Assembly (NCBI RefSeq): GCF_026745355.1
Contig: NC_079208.1
Location: forward strand, 16,009,955-16,073,954
DNA length: 64,000 nt
Reading direction: 5' to 3'
DNA from: Beta vulgaris subsp. vulgaris
Lineage: Eukaryota; Streptophyta; Magnoliopsida; Caryophyllales; Amaranthaceae
Shown here: positions 23,701 through 35,794 of the stretch, piece after piece
How positions within the stretch are numbered: position 1 is the stretch's first letter
How the letters are laid out: the number at the start of each line of letters is the position of its first letter
Position numbers and translations under genes: made by a program
Notes under the pieces: generated by a model
Databases searched by the model: none
What the model saw: only the letters and a program-made list of their open reading frames with translations
Told to the model about the DNA's origin: nothing

Positions 23701-26700
23701 ACCTAGGTCCATTTTCTTATAATCGAAAAATAAAACATAGTTATATACCTCTCAATGAGTTGTCTTATTTCCTCTTTTTTTGAGCAAGTGTTGAATATTT
23801 CTTCATATCGAGCTTGTCTGCGATCCTCCCAATAAGTACGAGGACGAGAAATATCATTGATCCAATCAAGATTAGCTTCAAATTGTTGGAGATCACTCTC
23901 TTTTTCATGGTCGTCATTTATTTCTAATTGCTCTTGTTCTTCCCATCTTGGCCATGACATAATCAGGCTCGTCGCATCTTGACTATTGGCATGCGCATTA
24001 TTATCCTCCTCAGTAGTTAATATGTTACTTTGACAACTTGTAGTAGCGATTTCCTTTAGACAATCTTCTACAACTTTGGTTTCTGATATTTCGAGCTCTT
24101 GCTTCGATTTACCCATATGTATTTGTAGTTGTACACTATTTATCTCCGAATGAGTATTAGTTTGTTCATTAAACACTTGATTAGATGTCAAAGTTGTTTT
24201 CGCATCTTGGTTGCTCTCTTTATTTTCATCATTTGATGTAATAGAGATTCCATCATTGTTTTCTTCCTCACAACTTGTTTGTTTAGAATTTGGAGTTGAA
24301 GTTCTTGGTACTTCGACCTCATTGATGCTATTGGTTGTAACCTTACGAGTATTTTTCATATTCAACGTAGCTTGATTAATTGTTGCACAAAATCTTTCCC
24401 TACAATGAAGATTAGTATTATTGGATATAATAATATGATCCTAACACAAATTCTTAGGTGTAACTGTTAATATACTCGGGTGTTTTTGGCTAAGACAAGT
24501 CTTGAATTGGGGGAACTTCTTATCAATTTTTCAAGGTACACATGAATAATGAAAAAGTGGGCTTTAGCGTGCGTTCTCTTCACCTTAATAAATTATGTTT
24601 TAGGTCCAATAAGTTCAATTCAGTTCAAATAATTGCAGTTCAGTTAAGTTTCAATTAGGTCCAATCAAGGACAAGTTCCAATCAGGTCTAATAAGGTTCA
24701 ATAAGTTCCAATCAGGTCTAGTAAGGTCCAATAAGTTCCAATCAGGAGCAATAAGTTACAATCAGGTGTAATCAGGTCCAATAAGTTCCAATAAGGTCCA
24801 AATAGTCAATGATCAATAAACATTTGTATTATTGTCCATTATTGTATTATTCATATCACTATTTAGCTGATTATGTTATTATTAGAATTTTAATTAAACT
24901 AGCATAATGATCATATCGTATTATATTTGTATTATTGTCTATTATTTTATTAAATTTTTGTAGTATTGTCTATTATTTTATTATTCATATTACTATGAGC
25001 TGATTATGTTATTATTAATTTTTTTTATTAAAGTACCACAATATATAGTATTATACTTGTATTATTGTCTATTATTTTATAATTCATATTACTATTAGCT
25101 GATTATATTATTATTAAAAAAATATTACAATCATGGTCAAATAATATTAACAATAATAATCATCATAATTACTCCCTCCGTCCCAAAATATAGTTCCCAT
25201 TTCTATTTTGGGAGTCAAATTTTAAAAAATTTGACCAAATATTCTTACTAATGTATACCAAAAAAACATATCCATGGGGGGTCTTGTTAGATTCATCTCA
25301 ATGTATAAATTCGTAATATCAACTTTTTATATTTTTTACTAATAAGAAATAGAAGATATCGTAGGTCAAAGGTACGTCTTGGAGACTGTGTAAAATGAAA
25401 TGAGAACTATATTTTGGGACGGAGGGAGTACAATATTTTGCAATTCGTCTTTAAGTAACTAGAGATAACATGTTTTCGTTATTAATAACAAAGAAAGATA
25501 TAAATGTTATCAATTGATTGATTCATAGGAGTTAATGAATTCTACGACCTTCAAGTAAATGAAAGTGGAGTGAGAGTAAATGAGTCCTACTAATTTAGTT
25601 ATAAAACTGAAGTGGATTAAGAGATAAATTTTTCCATATATCGTAATTTCTCACTTGTTAGCAATAAATGTTAATCAACTGGTTCTAGTTGTATGTACTA
25701 TCAGTAGTACATGGGTCTAGTTGTTGGTCTTACATGTGCACTTGGTAACAACTCGCATCCTATGAAGGGTTGAGGTATTGTCACCTTTTTACTTGACAAG
25801 GAAGAAGCTTGATTTTCTTATCATGTTGTAATTACAAAAACACTGAAAGATGATTTGTTATAATCTTCAGTTTAACCTAAATTGTCAATCTACGAACATT
25901 TTAGAATTTATTATGATGTTTAATTCTTATAATATATAAGAGTTAAATATTGAAAAAATTCAAATATTCAATTTTTTTTTAAAAAAACAAGTTGTTAATA
26001 GATAAAATGAAAATGGATCAAGTTGATATACCAAAAGTAATTATTTACCTTAAACTATTGATGTTAGTCGTAATTTGTGACTGGCTTGATCCATATGACT
26101 TTGATTCTGATGATCGTACTTTCTCTTGTTCATGTATAGAGGCCTCCCTTCGCAAACATCTTAATCGTAGTGATGCCTGGAACAACAAACATAGCTAAAT
26201 ATGTATGTGTAGTTTCGTAATATATAATCCAATTTTTGTAAAAGAAAAAGATATGATAAACAATGCAAACATCTAATTTTGACAGTTTTTTATTTTTTTT
26301 TATTTTTATTGTTATTCTCATGGTTTAGATTATTTGGGAGTAATGTGTGAAATTATAATGGTCATGGGTGATCTTACAATGCTCATCCAGATTTGGTTTC
26401 AAGTTAATCTTGCTTGATAAAAAATATTTAAACACACTGCTATTCTATTTGAAGATAAAAATCATATGTCATTCAGCTAAAATACTCTGTTGTTCTCTTC
26501 TCAATCTCCTACCCTACAGGCTACAGGCTACAGCCTACAGGTGTTAAAGAAGGTGAACTGTGTCGACCTCGGGGTTGCTTAACTCAGCTTAGAACACTTA
26601 CATTCCAACTCATGCTGAATTTTAACATTTTCTAATGAAGAAAACTTTCCTAGTTTAATTTCTTTGAACTTTTCATAAGTATTGTGCGTAATTTATATCA

Positions 26701-29700
26701 AATTTGAGTTGATTTTTATACTATGTAAAGTAAAATAACTACAATATATATATAAGTGCCATTTCTGACATTTTAAGGGCCTGGACAAATTATCAGATTT
26801 TGGGCCCTTATATAAATATGGTACTTTTAAATTTTTATTAAATATTTTTTTGGTGCTATGAAATTTTATATAATATATTATGGTAGGATATGCACAATAT
26901 TTGGTATTAAATGTCATACATTTTACTTGATTAATGGTTTTACAAAATTTTAAAAACTTGAATAACATATTTTTCATTTAATTTTCTGCTACTATCTATC
27001 ATTGAAAAGTTAATATCTCATGTATTAACATTTTCTCTGCTCACCTGCCCATCACAGAAGAAAAAAATATGACTCAAGCATTTCTATAGCAATAAATTGT
27101 TAATATTTTTTTTCTTATATCTTCTTTCTTAATTAGATTGTTAGTAGTAATTTTGGTACATGAATATTTTGAAACTATAATAGTAGCATATTAGTTTTTT
27201 GGCAGCAAAGTAGCATATTAGTTGATGTCAAGTAATTAAATAATCTCATTGCTAAATTGTTTATTTGTGCAAAATAAAATAAAAAAATCAAATACATTTA
27301 CTACCTTGGCTTAGTCATTCTCCCTTTTTTAATTCATCACAGGAAAAAAAACTAGAACAAAAGAACAAAGGAAACAACTAAAACTACAACAACTAAACTA
27401 CACCCCTCAAGATCTTCTCCTTAAATAATTCTACACCCATCAAAAGCCTATAGAGGAACTAGTCGAGGAAATCTACACCCACTCAGATATTCTACGTCTG
27501 ATTTCTTATACTTCTACTGAAAATCAAAAACTTTATACTACTCCATTCCTCCATTTGACAAAAAGTGAATTTCTCCACAGACAAGTGTTGGAGATAGAAG
27601 AGTAAATCAGGCACATTTGGACCTGTTTTAAGCCCACTACAAATATCCTAGCATCTTAATGGTATTTATGTAATAAGCTGGCTTGTAGTCTTTTTTTGTC
27701 ATTTAGTGAAGATCTCTTGGATCATGTGCATTCACCTGGCAATCATGTGACCAGGAGAATATTCCTAGGGACTGCTGTTAGGGTTGTCATTCAAGTACTC
27801 CCTCCGTCTCATAATATAGTGCTTGTTTCTTTTTTCACGGTCTCCAAAACGTAACTTTGACCTTTAATATCTTCAATTCCTTATTAATAAAAAATATAAA
27901 ATGTTGATATTATGAAACTACACATTGAGACGAATCTAACATCCTACATGAATATTTTTTTTATATATACAAATGAGAATATTCGGTCAAAGATTTTAAA
28001 GTTTGACCACCAAAAATGAAATAGGCACTATATTATGGGACGGAGGGAGTAGTATATATACTTATCTTGTAAGCAAAGAATGCTAAGAGGGAATGAAATG
28101 AAAATATTAGCCGTTGTGAGAAACTTGAGCAACCCACTGTTACATTGCAATGTTTGCTGAACTTGACATAATTGTCTTCAACAAGCTAAGTAACATATTA
28201 TAATTTAGAAATGAGGATGAAAGACCCTCTTATAATTTACCAAAATAAGCAAGCAAAGCCAAGAGATAGATGGGGATAGTCACCACTCACTAGTCGTTCC
28301 CCCAGTCACCGGCTCGCCACCGCAGTCTGAAAGTTCATCGAGTCAAGCAAGGGCTTGTTTAATCTTCAGATTTCAGCCTCGCTCTAATTCGAAGTTCTGA
28401 GTGTGGAACTTGGTCAATTTCAGTTAGGTATCTGATAATGGTTGTGAACTAATATTTGAGAATTGGGGTTTTCTATTTTTATATTTTGATTGGAGATGTA
28501 GAAGTGGAATTTTATTGTTGCCTTATTATTATAAGGAGTGAAATATAATGTTCTTTATCTGTTTTTTCCCCACTCATTGAAATCTTCTTGGAAATATGGA
28601 AATTGAGTAATTAGGGGAGAGCCAAAGAGTATCTCTATTATATAAGGCAACACATGGAGGACACCAAAAAATAGAAAAAGAAAAAAAAATAAAGACATAA
28701 CTAACTCTCTCATTTGAATGAAAAAAAGGGGGAAAGTAGGACATTTAAAGTAAACATCAATATTTTGAAAAAAACAAAATGTAAAGACGGTTTTTCTACT
28801 TCGTAAAAAAAAATGGTTTTTCTACCCAATTAATTTTATTTTCTACTTCAAATGCTATCGCACGCATTGCGTGCATGTAAGACTAGTTTTGATTAATTGA
28901 AGCAGTAAACTGTGATCAAAGTTGGAATAATTGAAGTTAATTGCAGTTTATAAATTTTTATCTCATTGATTTTCTTTTAAAAATGGGGCCCCTTCCTTCC
29001 CAGGGCCATGGCCCATGGGCGCACGCCCCTCCTGCCTAGGCTCAGGGACGACCCGATATATATTGAACTGATTCACGACTATCTCTAGTAGAAGTTGATA
29101 TGGTCCTCTCATGAAATTTTTGGGTTGAGCTCAAGCAGATCCTAAACCAGTGAGTCTTATTAACATTCATATATACATCATTGAAACAACCTCGTTAATC
29201 ACCCATTACAACATTAGCATGATACTCCTCCTAGACGATACCTTAAAAGATGTACTTCTCAACCTTCAATAGTACTAGTATACATTTTATCATTTGTCAT
29301 TCGTAGAATTAAGTTGATCTAAATGAATAGAAAAGCTCAATATTCGAGAAGATAAACGTTTTGTCAACATTCTCCCATCTCTTTAGGATTAAATCAATAT
29401 TATTGTGTTTAATCCTAAGCAGTGTCCATCACTTTTAACAATTATAAGATTTAGCTATCTCATCAAAAAAAATGGAATAATGCATGAACTTTTTTGAAAA
29501 TGCTTTCATTTTAAATATAATATATATTTAGGTCATTCAACATAACCTTAAAAACCATAACTTTAAATTATTTTAAGTCATGAAGATAAGGTAGTATTAC
29601 TAAGAATGCATCATTGGCTAACATTATAATTTTTGTTGTTTTTTGTAAAACTAAAAAATCAAATATTTTTTCAATAACATTAGAGTCAACAAAAACATAA

Positions 29701-31134
29701 GACAAGAATCGAGATTCTACTTCTATACAACATATAACAATCTATAATTATTTTGTGTTAACTTTCTTTTTTTGAAAAAAACTATAAAATTATAAACTAT
29801 TATATTATCATAAATTAAGACTTGGTATTAAATTTGAACACGACGCCTCTTTCTCGATTAAGATATAGTTCATTCGTTTTATATTATTGCAACATATCCA
29901 ATTTGTACATTTTTTGAAAAAAAAAAAACCATGTGATGAAGAGAGATAGAGATAATAAAAAGTGGGAGTCATATGAACAGGAGAGTACTGTGAAACAAAA
30001 AACGTTGTAATCAATATGAAACTTACAAATTGGAAGACATTGCAATAAAAAAGAGTAGAGGAAATGTTGATAAGTGGGAAAAAGAAGACAAACCTGAATT
30101 CGACCACGCTGGGGGAATTTGGTTACCGCTTGACGTGATGCAATAGATTCAACCTCCTTATACCTTTCTCTTTCCATTCTTATGAACAAATCAGCAATAG
30201 CTTGCCTTCCTCTCAATTTTGGAGAACATATAACTGGAGAAGATATTAATCTTTCCTCTCTTTTATTGACTATCTTAGTTTTTAATCCTGATAAACATAC
30301 CTCAAACGAAGGTTCTTGTTCTTGATGAATCTTACCACATGTAACTTGATTGGTTTTAGCCCATGTTTTAACCATGTCAGCCACACTGATTCCCTCTTTA
30401 TCCCTTCTTGAGAAATCTGTAATTTCGTCGTGTTGTTGAGGTTGATCAGTTTTCGCATTTAGAGATGGATCTAAACTTGTTGTTGGATCATAAGTCGACA
30501 CACTTATATCATCAATCACATTTGTTTCTAAACATGAATTATTATTATTATTACATCCTTCCATAATTTCGTTATTTTTGTGGTGTAAATTATTCCTAGA
30601 TTCAAATTCAAAACCTCTCCACATTTGAACTAAAGAAGACACACTTATATCAGTGGAAGAACTATTTGATGGTGTTGGAGATGGATCCCTTATCGAATTC
30701 GACCCCCTTGAAGACATAGATTGACATTTTGTTAGGCACCTCTCATGTTGATTTTTGCTGATTGGAAATGATGATGATGATGTATTCTTGTCATCTTCCT
30801 TGATATTGTTATCATTACATGAATTTTTATCATTAAAATGGGGTTTTTTAGTATGAATATTATTTGGTTTTTTTCCACCCCAACAACCAAAACTAGAACC
30901 TTGACGACACAAATTTTCATTAGGCTCAATATTTGAACTACCTTTTGCAGATATTGAAATACAAGAATGAAAATGGTCTCTAACTAAAGCCTTAAGATTG
31001 TTTTGGAAATTTGTTTGGGATTTTTTGTTTAAATTAAAGGTTGTCTCTTTTTGCCTTTCTATATGGTTATGATCCTTAAGAACACATCCATATGGAGAAG
31101 ATGGTGAAGCAACTTCTACTTGGGATGATGCCAT
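20715..31134 (-). CDS. RING-finger (C3HC4) protein, probable E3 ubiquitin ligase, 7 exons
   Basis: Minus-strand gene model: join of 30094-31134, 26049-26176, 23749-24399, 23105-23510, 22846-22999, 22086-22179 and 20715-20832. All introns are GT-AG, every phase agrees, and the total is 2592 nt, 863 aa plus stop. I chose the [17 protein letters not shown] start because the family begins this way; another in-frame ATG lies 48 nt upstream. There are two SVSSLVQMW / [13 protein letters not shown] repeats at about residues 160 and 250, then RGRQAIADL...FPQRGRIQ at 307-347. Exon 5 encodes a helical segment. The C-terminal RING reads [21 protein letters not shown] and [14 protein letters not shown] at about 811-849. 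Such RINGs bind E2 enzymes to ubiquitinate targets; substrates are unknown. It resembles the Arabidopsis AT5G04460/AT2G27950 group, from memory. Confidence 0.92.
21696..22032. mobile_element. Stowaway-type MITE in intron 6 of the RING gene
   Basis: Left end CTCCTTCTGTCCCAAAATAT and right end ...TTTTGGAATGGAGGGAG are flanked by TA (21694-21695 and 22033-22034). Close to the right end, the motif AACTATATTTTGG occurs twice about 35 bp apart, so the right terminus appears duplicated. The element is 337 bp and non-coding. Confidence 0.85.
22301..22523. mobile_element. Degenerate Stowaway-type MITE in intron 5 of the RING gene
   Basis: CTCCGTTTCCAAATAATATG at the left and a purine-rich right end (AGAAAGAGAAGAGGTA) resemble the family termini. 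The interior shares the blocks GATATTCATTGAAACAAATC and TATATACTAGTAAAAAATA with the copies at 19421 and 27798. The boundaries are approximate. Confidence 0.55.
24601..24800. repeat. Minisatellite (GGTCCAATAAGTTCCAATCA-like) in intron 2 of the RING gene
   Basis: Degenerate tandem copies of a short unit built from GGTCCAATAAG and TTCCAATCAG alternate over about 200 bp. This looks like expansion of a 15-30-bp motif. It is non-coding. Confidence 0.8.
24823..25120. repeat. AT-rich tandem repeat, about three copies, in intron 2
   Basis: The unit contains TTGTATTATTGTCTATTATTTTAT and TATTACTATTAGCTGATTATGTTATTATT in shorter segments. Three to four imperfect copies lie head to tail, one of them truncated near 24950. 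No coding potential. Confidence 0.75.
25172..25428. mobile_element. Stowaway-type MITE in intron 2 of the RING gene
   Basis: Near-perfect terminal inverted repeats: CTCCCTCCGTCCCAAAATAT at the left and ATATTTTGGGACGGAGGGAG at the right. TA duplications are at 25170-25171 and 25429-25430. It is 257 bp and is the youngest-looking copy in the window judging by its termini. Confidence 0.93.
26177..27797. other. RING gene intron 1, distal part without a resolved element
   Basis: AT-rich intron sequence. A CTACAGG-type short repeat is present near 26515-26540. The stretch 26760-26850 (GGGCCTGG, then TTTTGGGCCCTT) resembles terminal regions of plant hAT-type remnants, but I could not find matching ends. 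No exon is supported. Confidence 0.4.
27798..28049. mobile_element. Stowaway-type MITE in intron 1 of the RING gene
   Basis: CTCCCTCCGTCTCATAATAT at the left and ATATTATGGGACGGAGGGAG at the right are near-perfect inverted termini. TA is at 27796-27797 and 28050-28051. The 252-bp interior is non-coding. Confidence 0.93.
28050..28631. other. RING gene intron 1, middle part
   Basis: A GC-richer segment at 28270-28420 resembles a transcribed leader (several CTC and CACC tracts) but has no downstream exon, so it may be captured or chance sequence. Nothing else is supported. Confidence 0.3.
28632..28886 (+). mobile_element. Non-autonomous 255-bp Helitron in intron 1 of the RING gene
   Basis: The 5' end TCTCTATTATATAAGGC directly follows A (28631) and matches the TC-start consensus of plant Helitrons. 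Near the 3' end, GCACGC (28860-28865), loop ATT and GCGTGC (28869-28874) form a hairpin. Eight bases and then CTAG (28883-28886) follow, with T at 28887. No target duplication is expected and none is seen. There is no coding capacity, so it depended on an autonomous Helitron elsewhere. Confidence 0.87.
28887..30093. other. RING gene intron 1, proximal part
   Basis: A GC-rich patch at 28985-29055 (GGGGCCCC, then CCCATGGGCGC) stands out from the AT-rich surroundings and resembles ends of decayed plant hAT-like elements; this is tentative. The remainder to the exon 1 donor at 30093 holds nothing recognisable. Confidence 0.35.
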
Positions 31135-32317
31135 CTTTACGTAGAAAAAACTAAATTTGATGGAAGAAAGCGGATTCGACAATAGAAATATAAATTATTA
31201 CAAGAAAGTAAAACTAAACCCAATTCAAATGTGAATATAAATATGAATATGAAAATTAATTAAGAAACAAGGTTTCTTAATCTTGAGATTTCAATGTTGA
31301 TTTTTTCCCCTCTCTTATTTATCTTTCTCTTTCGATCCTTCATTTTTCCTCTCTTGAAATGATTTGTCAATATTAAAATTTCTATTTCGTATCCAGCTTT
31401 GTTTTTTTTTTTTCCTTTATTAAATTGTCTTATTTAGAGAGGATTTAAAATTTTATATTTGGTTGTATATCATGTGGATATTATTTATCATCCTTACGTT
31501 AGTTGTGTGATGACAGATAAATATATCTATTATTGTACAACTTCTTATTTAGTGGTAATTTGGCATAATGTTAAAAATCTAACTTCTCCATATGTCTTAT
31601 TTATTTTACTTTCTTTTATCACTTTATGCATCATTTTCTCTTCCTTTCTTTATGCTTCCTATCAAATAAATATTTTTTTTATATGATATGGTTCATATCA
31701 GAAATTTGAAATAAAAAATGCATAAGTTTTTTTAAAAAAATTTTTGACATTCGAATCAACCGATTATTTGAAAATGATATATAAATTAAAAGAAATTTAA
31801 AATTAGTTGTATTGTAATATATACATTGTTACCTTGGATACACTAGTGAGTTTTGGTGTACTCATTTGTTCTCATGAAATATAACCCGTTTTCTTTAGGC
31901 ACATAAATTTCAATAATGAGAGAGGATAAGGTGGACTATTGAAATATATATATATACTAAGGAGAGAGGAAAATGTGATGTAACATGAGGTAATGCATTA
32001 TTTTAAGATATGAAGTATAAGATATGGTTCTAACTAAAAAAAAAACAAAATACGTAACATATTTGGAGATGGAGGTAATATATTATTACTTTGATTGCTT
32101 TGCATTTTTTTATTTGAAGGAGCCAATATAGGAGGTCGTCATTCACAAGTCTGCTAAATTTCATAGATTTTCATGTATTGCGTTGATTTTATTTTTTAGC
32201 CCACAATTTTTTATTATGTATTCATTGTATGTGGACAAACTCAAATGCTAAAGGAACTCATATTAGGGATTTAGTAATCTACATATGAAAAAGCTAAATA
32301 AAAGAATAATTTTCATG
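31135..32317. other. Upstream region of the RING gene
   Basis: The first ~250 bp upstream of the start, read on the minus strand, is purine-rich, as expected of a 5'UTR and promoter. A clear TATA box could not be chosen with confidence. The remainder to 32317 is AT-rich without a supported gene. The motif CAAATGCTAAAGGAACTCAT near 32242 anticipates a longer repeat that starts at 32318. Confidence 0.4.
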
Positions 32318-32671
32318 AAATTTTTCAAATGATGTTCGAATATTTGATTGAAAGTTCAAATGCTAAAGGAACTCATATTAGGGAACATTTAAGTCCATGA
32401 TATATACGATTTTTTGGATCGTATTTAGGCTGGAATTATAATATGAACTACAAACTGCATCTAACTTGGGTGTATCATTGCATTTTTTTTGTGTTAAGAG
32501 GATACATTTCATTAATGTGTGTTTTATGCACACTTTTAAAGGTCAATAGGATTGCATTTTCTTGTAAAATCAGGAGATTTTAGGTTCCTATTAGGCCCTT
32601 ATCGCATATATTGTCTTGGTTTGATCTTTTCGGGTAAATGAAGACTCTTTGGATTAAATCAAGAGAGTTTG
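32318..32671 (+). repeat. Direct repeat copy 1 (3' internal region of the gypsy element)
   Basis: Highly similar to 35711-36063, from TTTTTCAAATGATGTTCGAA through ATCAAGAGAGTTTG. Identity stops exactly where the LTR-like sequence begins. A further fragment of the same repeat (CAAATGCTAAAGGAACTCAT) lies at about 32242-32270. Confidence 0.9.
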
Positions 32672-34166
32672 TTGATATAAGTGCGTTTCTAACGCATTTT
32701 ATGACCTCCTTTTGATTTATTTTGGTCCTTCTTATTCTCTTTTCTCCCCCTCTTTTCTCCTCATTTCCCTTTCTACTTCCTCACTTGATCATTGATTGAT
32801 CATAGTGACATGTTGCTAGATTTCGATCTATTTTGATTGAATTTCTAGTACATATGCTTTAACCAGGTTTTCTAGCGTTTTTATTACAGGTATGACCCTT
32901 TTCGGGGCTGAGTATTGCGAGATACGACTTAAGGGGAAGAGCTAGAGAAATCGAGGGAGCTTGAGGTGCACTTAGAAGCCCCCGCACACAATGGTGCGCT
33001 CGCACCATTTGATGAGACATTCCAATATTGAGGCAAATAGGTTAGGTGCGCCAGCACCATGCGTTTCCGAAAAAAAGATCTTGGCTTCATTTAAACGATG
33101 GTTTTGTTTTGAGTTGGAGACTTATGCTTTATTCTAGTTTTTGGAGAGAGTTTTATTAGGGTTCATACTAGAGAGAAAAACACTTGAGTTTTATTGAAAT
33201 TTGAGATTTAGTAATCATAGTTTGTGATTCCGATAACATTAAAGGTACTTTTTTTATTGAATTAAATTTGAAGTTTAAGTTTTTATTTCATTCTCTTTGT
33301 GTTTGTTCTTGTTCTTAGTTATTCTTAGATCTTCATTCTCGTAGTCTCATAATTGTGATTTCTATTAGTTTAATTATCACTTAATCATGTTTAGCCTTAG
33401 ATTAATCATAGATTTTATGTTTAATTGCTTAGAATCCATGATTAGTGAGTAGTATCATATCTAGGGTTAGGGTGAAAGTATGAATTAGGGTTTTAAATGT
33501 TTTGTTGATGAGATTGTGATGTTTTAAAGAAGTTCATGCATTGATCTTGGTGTTTTGAAACCTTAGGATATAGATATTGATCACATTTATACTTTGTATT
33601 TTGAATTCAAGTATCTTAAATCGAATTTTGAACTCTTTTATCATCCCAAGATCAATTAATTTCTAGCCCAAGATATTGGGTAGAAATTAAGGGGGTCCTT
33701 TATTAGGGGTTTTCCGACTTTATCGAATCTACCATTCGAGAGAGGATTTAGTTGATTGATTATGTGATTATTCTTGAGGACCGTTTGAGAGAGGACTCGA
33801 GTATTTTAGAGGGAAACTAAACCTTGCATAATCATCTCCGTACATCACAATCGCATTAATATTCATTGTCCATTCTTACTCATACTAGTAACCTTAACTC
33901 TAATGTCTTCCTATTTGATAAATTAACTCGTTTTATTTGCTAGTTCTAGTTTTTAGCTAGTCATAGTTGTTACAAAATCTTTTCAAACCCCCAAATTACC
34001 TTCAATTAGGTAATTTAGACTTGATAAACTTTAATTAATCCCATTTTCCTTGTGGATCGACCCTTGACTTGTCTTACTATTTTCTTAGTAATTGCTTGTT
34101 AATTTATAAATATCGTTTGGAAAGTGATTTTTGGTGTCTTAACGACACACTAAAAGCCTCTTATCA
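32670..34166 (+). mobile_element. Gypsy LTR-like sequence
   Basis: Starts TGTTGATATAAGTGCG directly after repeat copy 1 and ends ...CCTCTTATCA just before the RT-encoding sequence. The segment TTGTGGATCGACCCTTGACT near 34050 resembles the conserved tail of plant gypsy (Tat/Athila-like) LTRs. With no second LTR copy, both ends are inferred from TG/CA and context. No primer-binding site follows, which fits a deletion that removed it with gag. Confidence 0.55.
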
Positions 34167-34169
34167 AAT

Positions 34170-35794
34170 ATGTTTTTCTTGATGATGCATGTACTTATCC
34201 TGTTATTGTCGATTCGAGTCTTGATGACATCTCTATATCAAAATTGATTGAGATACTACAAAAATATAGAGATGTCATTGGGTATTCGATTCATGACCTT
34301 AAGGGGATAAGCTCTTCTCTTGCTATGCATCGTATCCATCTCATCGATAGTAATGCCTCCTCCATCGAGCATCAAAGAAGGCTCAATGCCAACCTCAAAG
34401 AGGTTGTGAAAAAGGAGATCATGAAACTGCATGATATGGGAATCATTTACGCTATCTCAGATAGCAAGTGGGTGAGCCCGATTCACGTGGTTTCGAAAAA
34501 GGGAGGCATGACTGTAGTTGAGAATTAGAAAAGAGAAACAATTTCCACTAGAATTGTCACTGGGTGGAGAGTCTGTATTGATTACAGGAAATTGAACGAA
34601 ACCACCCGCAAAGACCATTTCCCCCTTCCCTTCATTGACCAAATGTTGGTGAGGCTTGCTCGTCATTCACACTTTTACTTTCCCGATGGTTATTCCAAAT
34701 TCTTTCAAATCCCCATTCATCTGGATGACCAAAAGAAAACCACTTTTACTTGTCCGTATGGGACATTCGCATATCGAAGGATGCCCTTTGGTTTGTGTAA
34801 TGCCCCATCCACTTTTCAAAGGTGTATGACAGAAATCTTCTCTGACATGCTAGAAGATTCCATTGAGGTGTTCATGGACGATTTTAGCATATGTGGTTCC
34901 TCTTTTGAAATATGTCTGGTTAATCTTGAATGTATGTTGAAGAGGTGTCAAGAGACGAATCTCGTCCTGAATTGGGAGATGTGTCATTTTATGGTCAAGG
35001 AAGGCATTATCCTTGGGCATAAAGTGTCGAAGAAGGGCATTGAAGTGGATCCGGCAAAGGTTTCGGTTATTGAGAAGCTTCCACCACCGAACTCGATGAC
35101 GGGAGTTCGTGCTTTCCTTCGACATGCAGGTTTTTACCGGCGTTTTATCAAGGATTTTTCTCAAATAGCTAAACCATTGACGAATCTACTCCAAAAAGAT
35201 GTAGGTTTTGAGTTTGATGAGTCTTGTATTAAGGCTTTTGAAACTCTAAAAACGACCCTTATTTCTGCCCCTATCGTGCAAGCTCCAAATTGGAGTTTGC
35301 CTTTTGAACTAATGTGCGATACTAGTAACTTTGCAGTGGATGTTGTTCTTGGGCAACGAAAGGAAGGAAGGCTTCATGTGATAGCCTATGTAAGTAGGAC
35401 TTTGGATGATGCTCAACGGAATTATGCAACTACGGAGAAGGAAATGTTGGTCGTAGTCTTTGCATTTGACAAATTCCAATCTTACTTGACCTGTAATAAG
35501 GTTGTAGTGTATACGGACCATTCTACGGTCCGTTATTTGATGAGTAAGAAAGATGCCAAGCCTCGGCTCATTAGGTGGGTGTTGCTTCTTCAAGAGTTCG
35601 ATTTTGAGATGAAAGAGAAGAAGGGGACGAAGAATGTGGTAGCTGACCGTATCTTTCTCGCCTCCCTCTTGATGAGAAGCTCTTGGATCTGGACGAGATC
35701 TTTATTGAAGAATTTTTTTCAAATGATGTTCGAATATTTGATCGAAAGTTCAAATGCTAAAGGAACTCATATTAGGGAACATTTAAGTTCATAA
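34170..35794 (+). pseudogene. Gypsy pol fragment: reverse transcriptase and RNase H
   Basis: The frame opens with YRDVIGYSIHDLKGI near 34262, a typical RT entry block. WVSPIHVVSKKGG is at about 34470, then a stop at 34526-34528. [20 protein letters not shown] begins near 34571. The catalytic block reads VFMDDF near 34870. RNase H motifs ([16 protein letters not shown]) are near 35320 and 35515. The reading stays open to 35794 but leaves retrotransposon sequence after NVVADR, so integrase is missing. In intact relatives this polyprotein part copies element RNA into DNA. Confidence 0.88.

Noticed and set aside
28985..29055. GC-rich patch as a gene exon or hAT element end
   Set aside because: No matching terminal repeat or reading frame; kept only as an unassigned note.
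29808..30107. Minus-strand hydrophobic open frame near the RING gene exon 1 donor
   Set aside because: Intron read-through downstream of the GT donor at 30093.
31459..31686. 75-codon hydrophobic frame on plus
   Set aside because: AT-rich DNA upstream of the RING gene; no start context, domain or partner exon.
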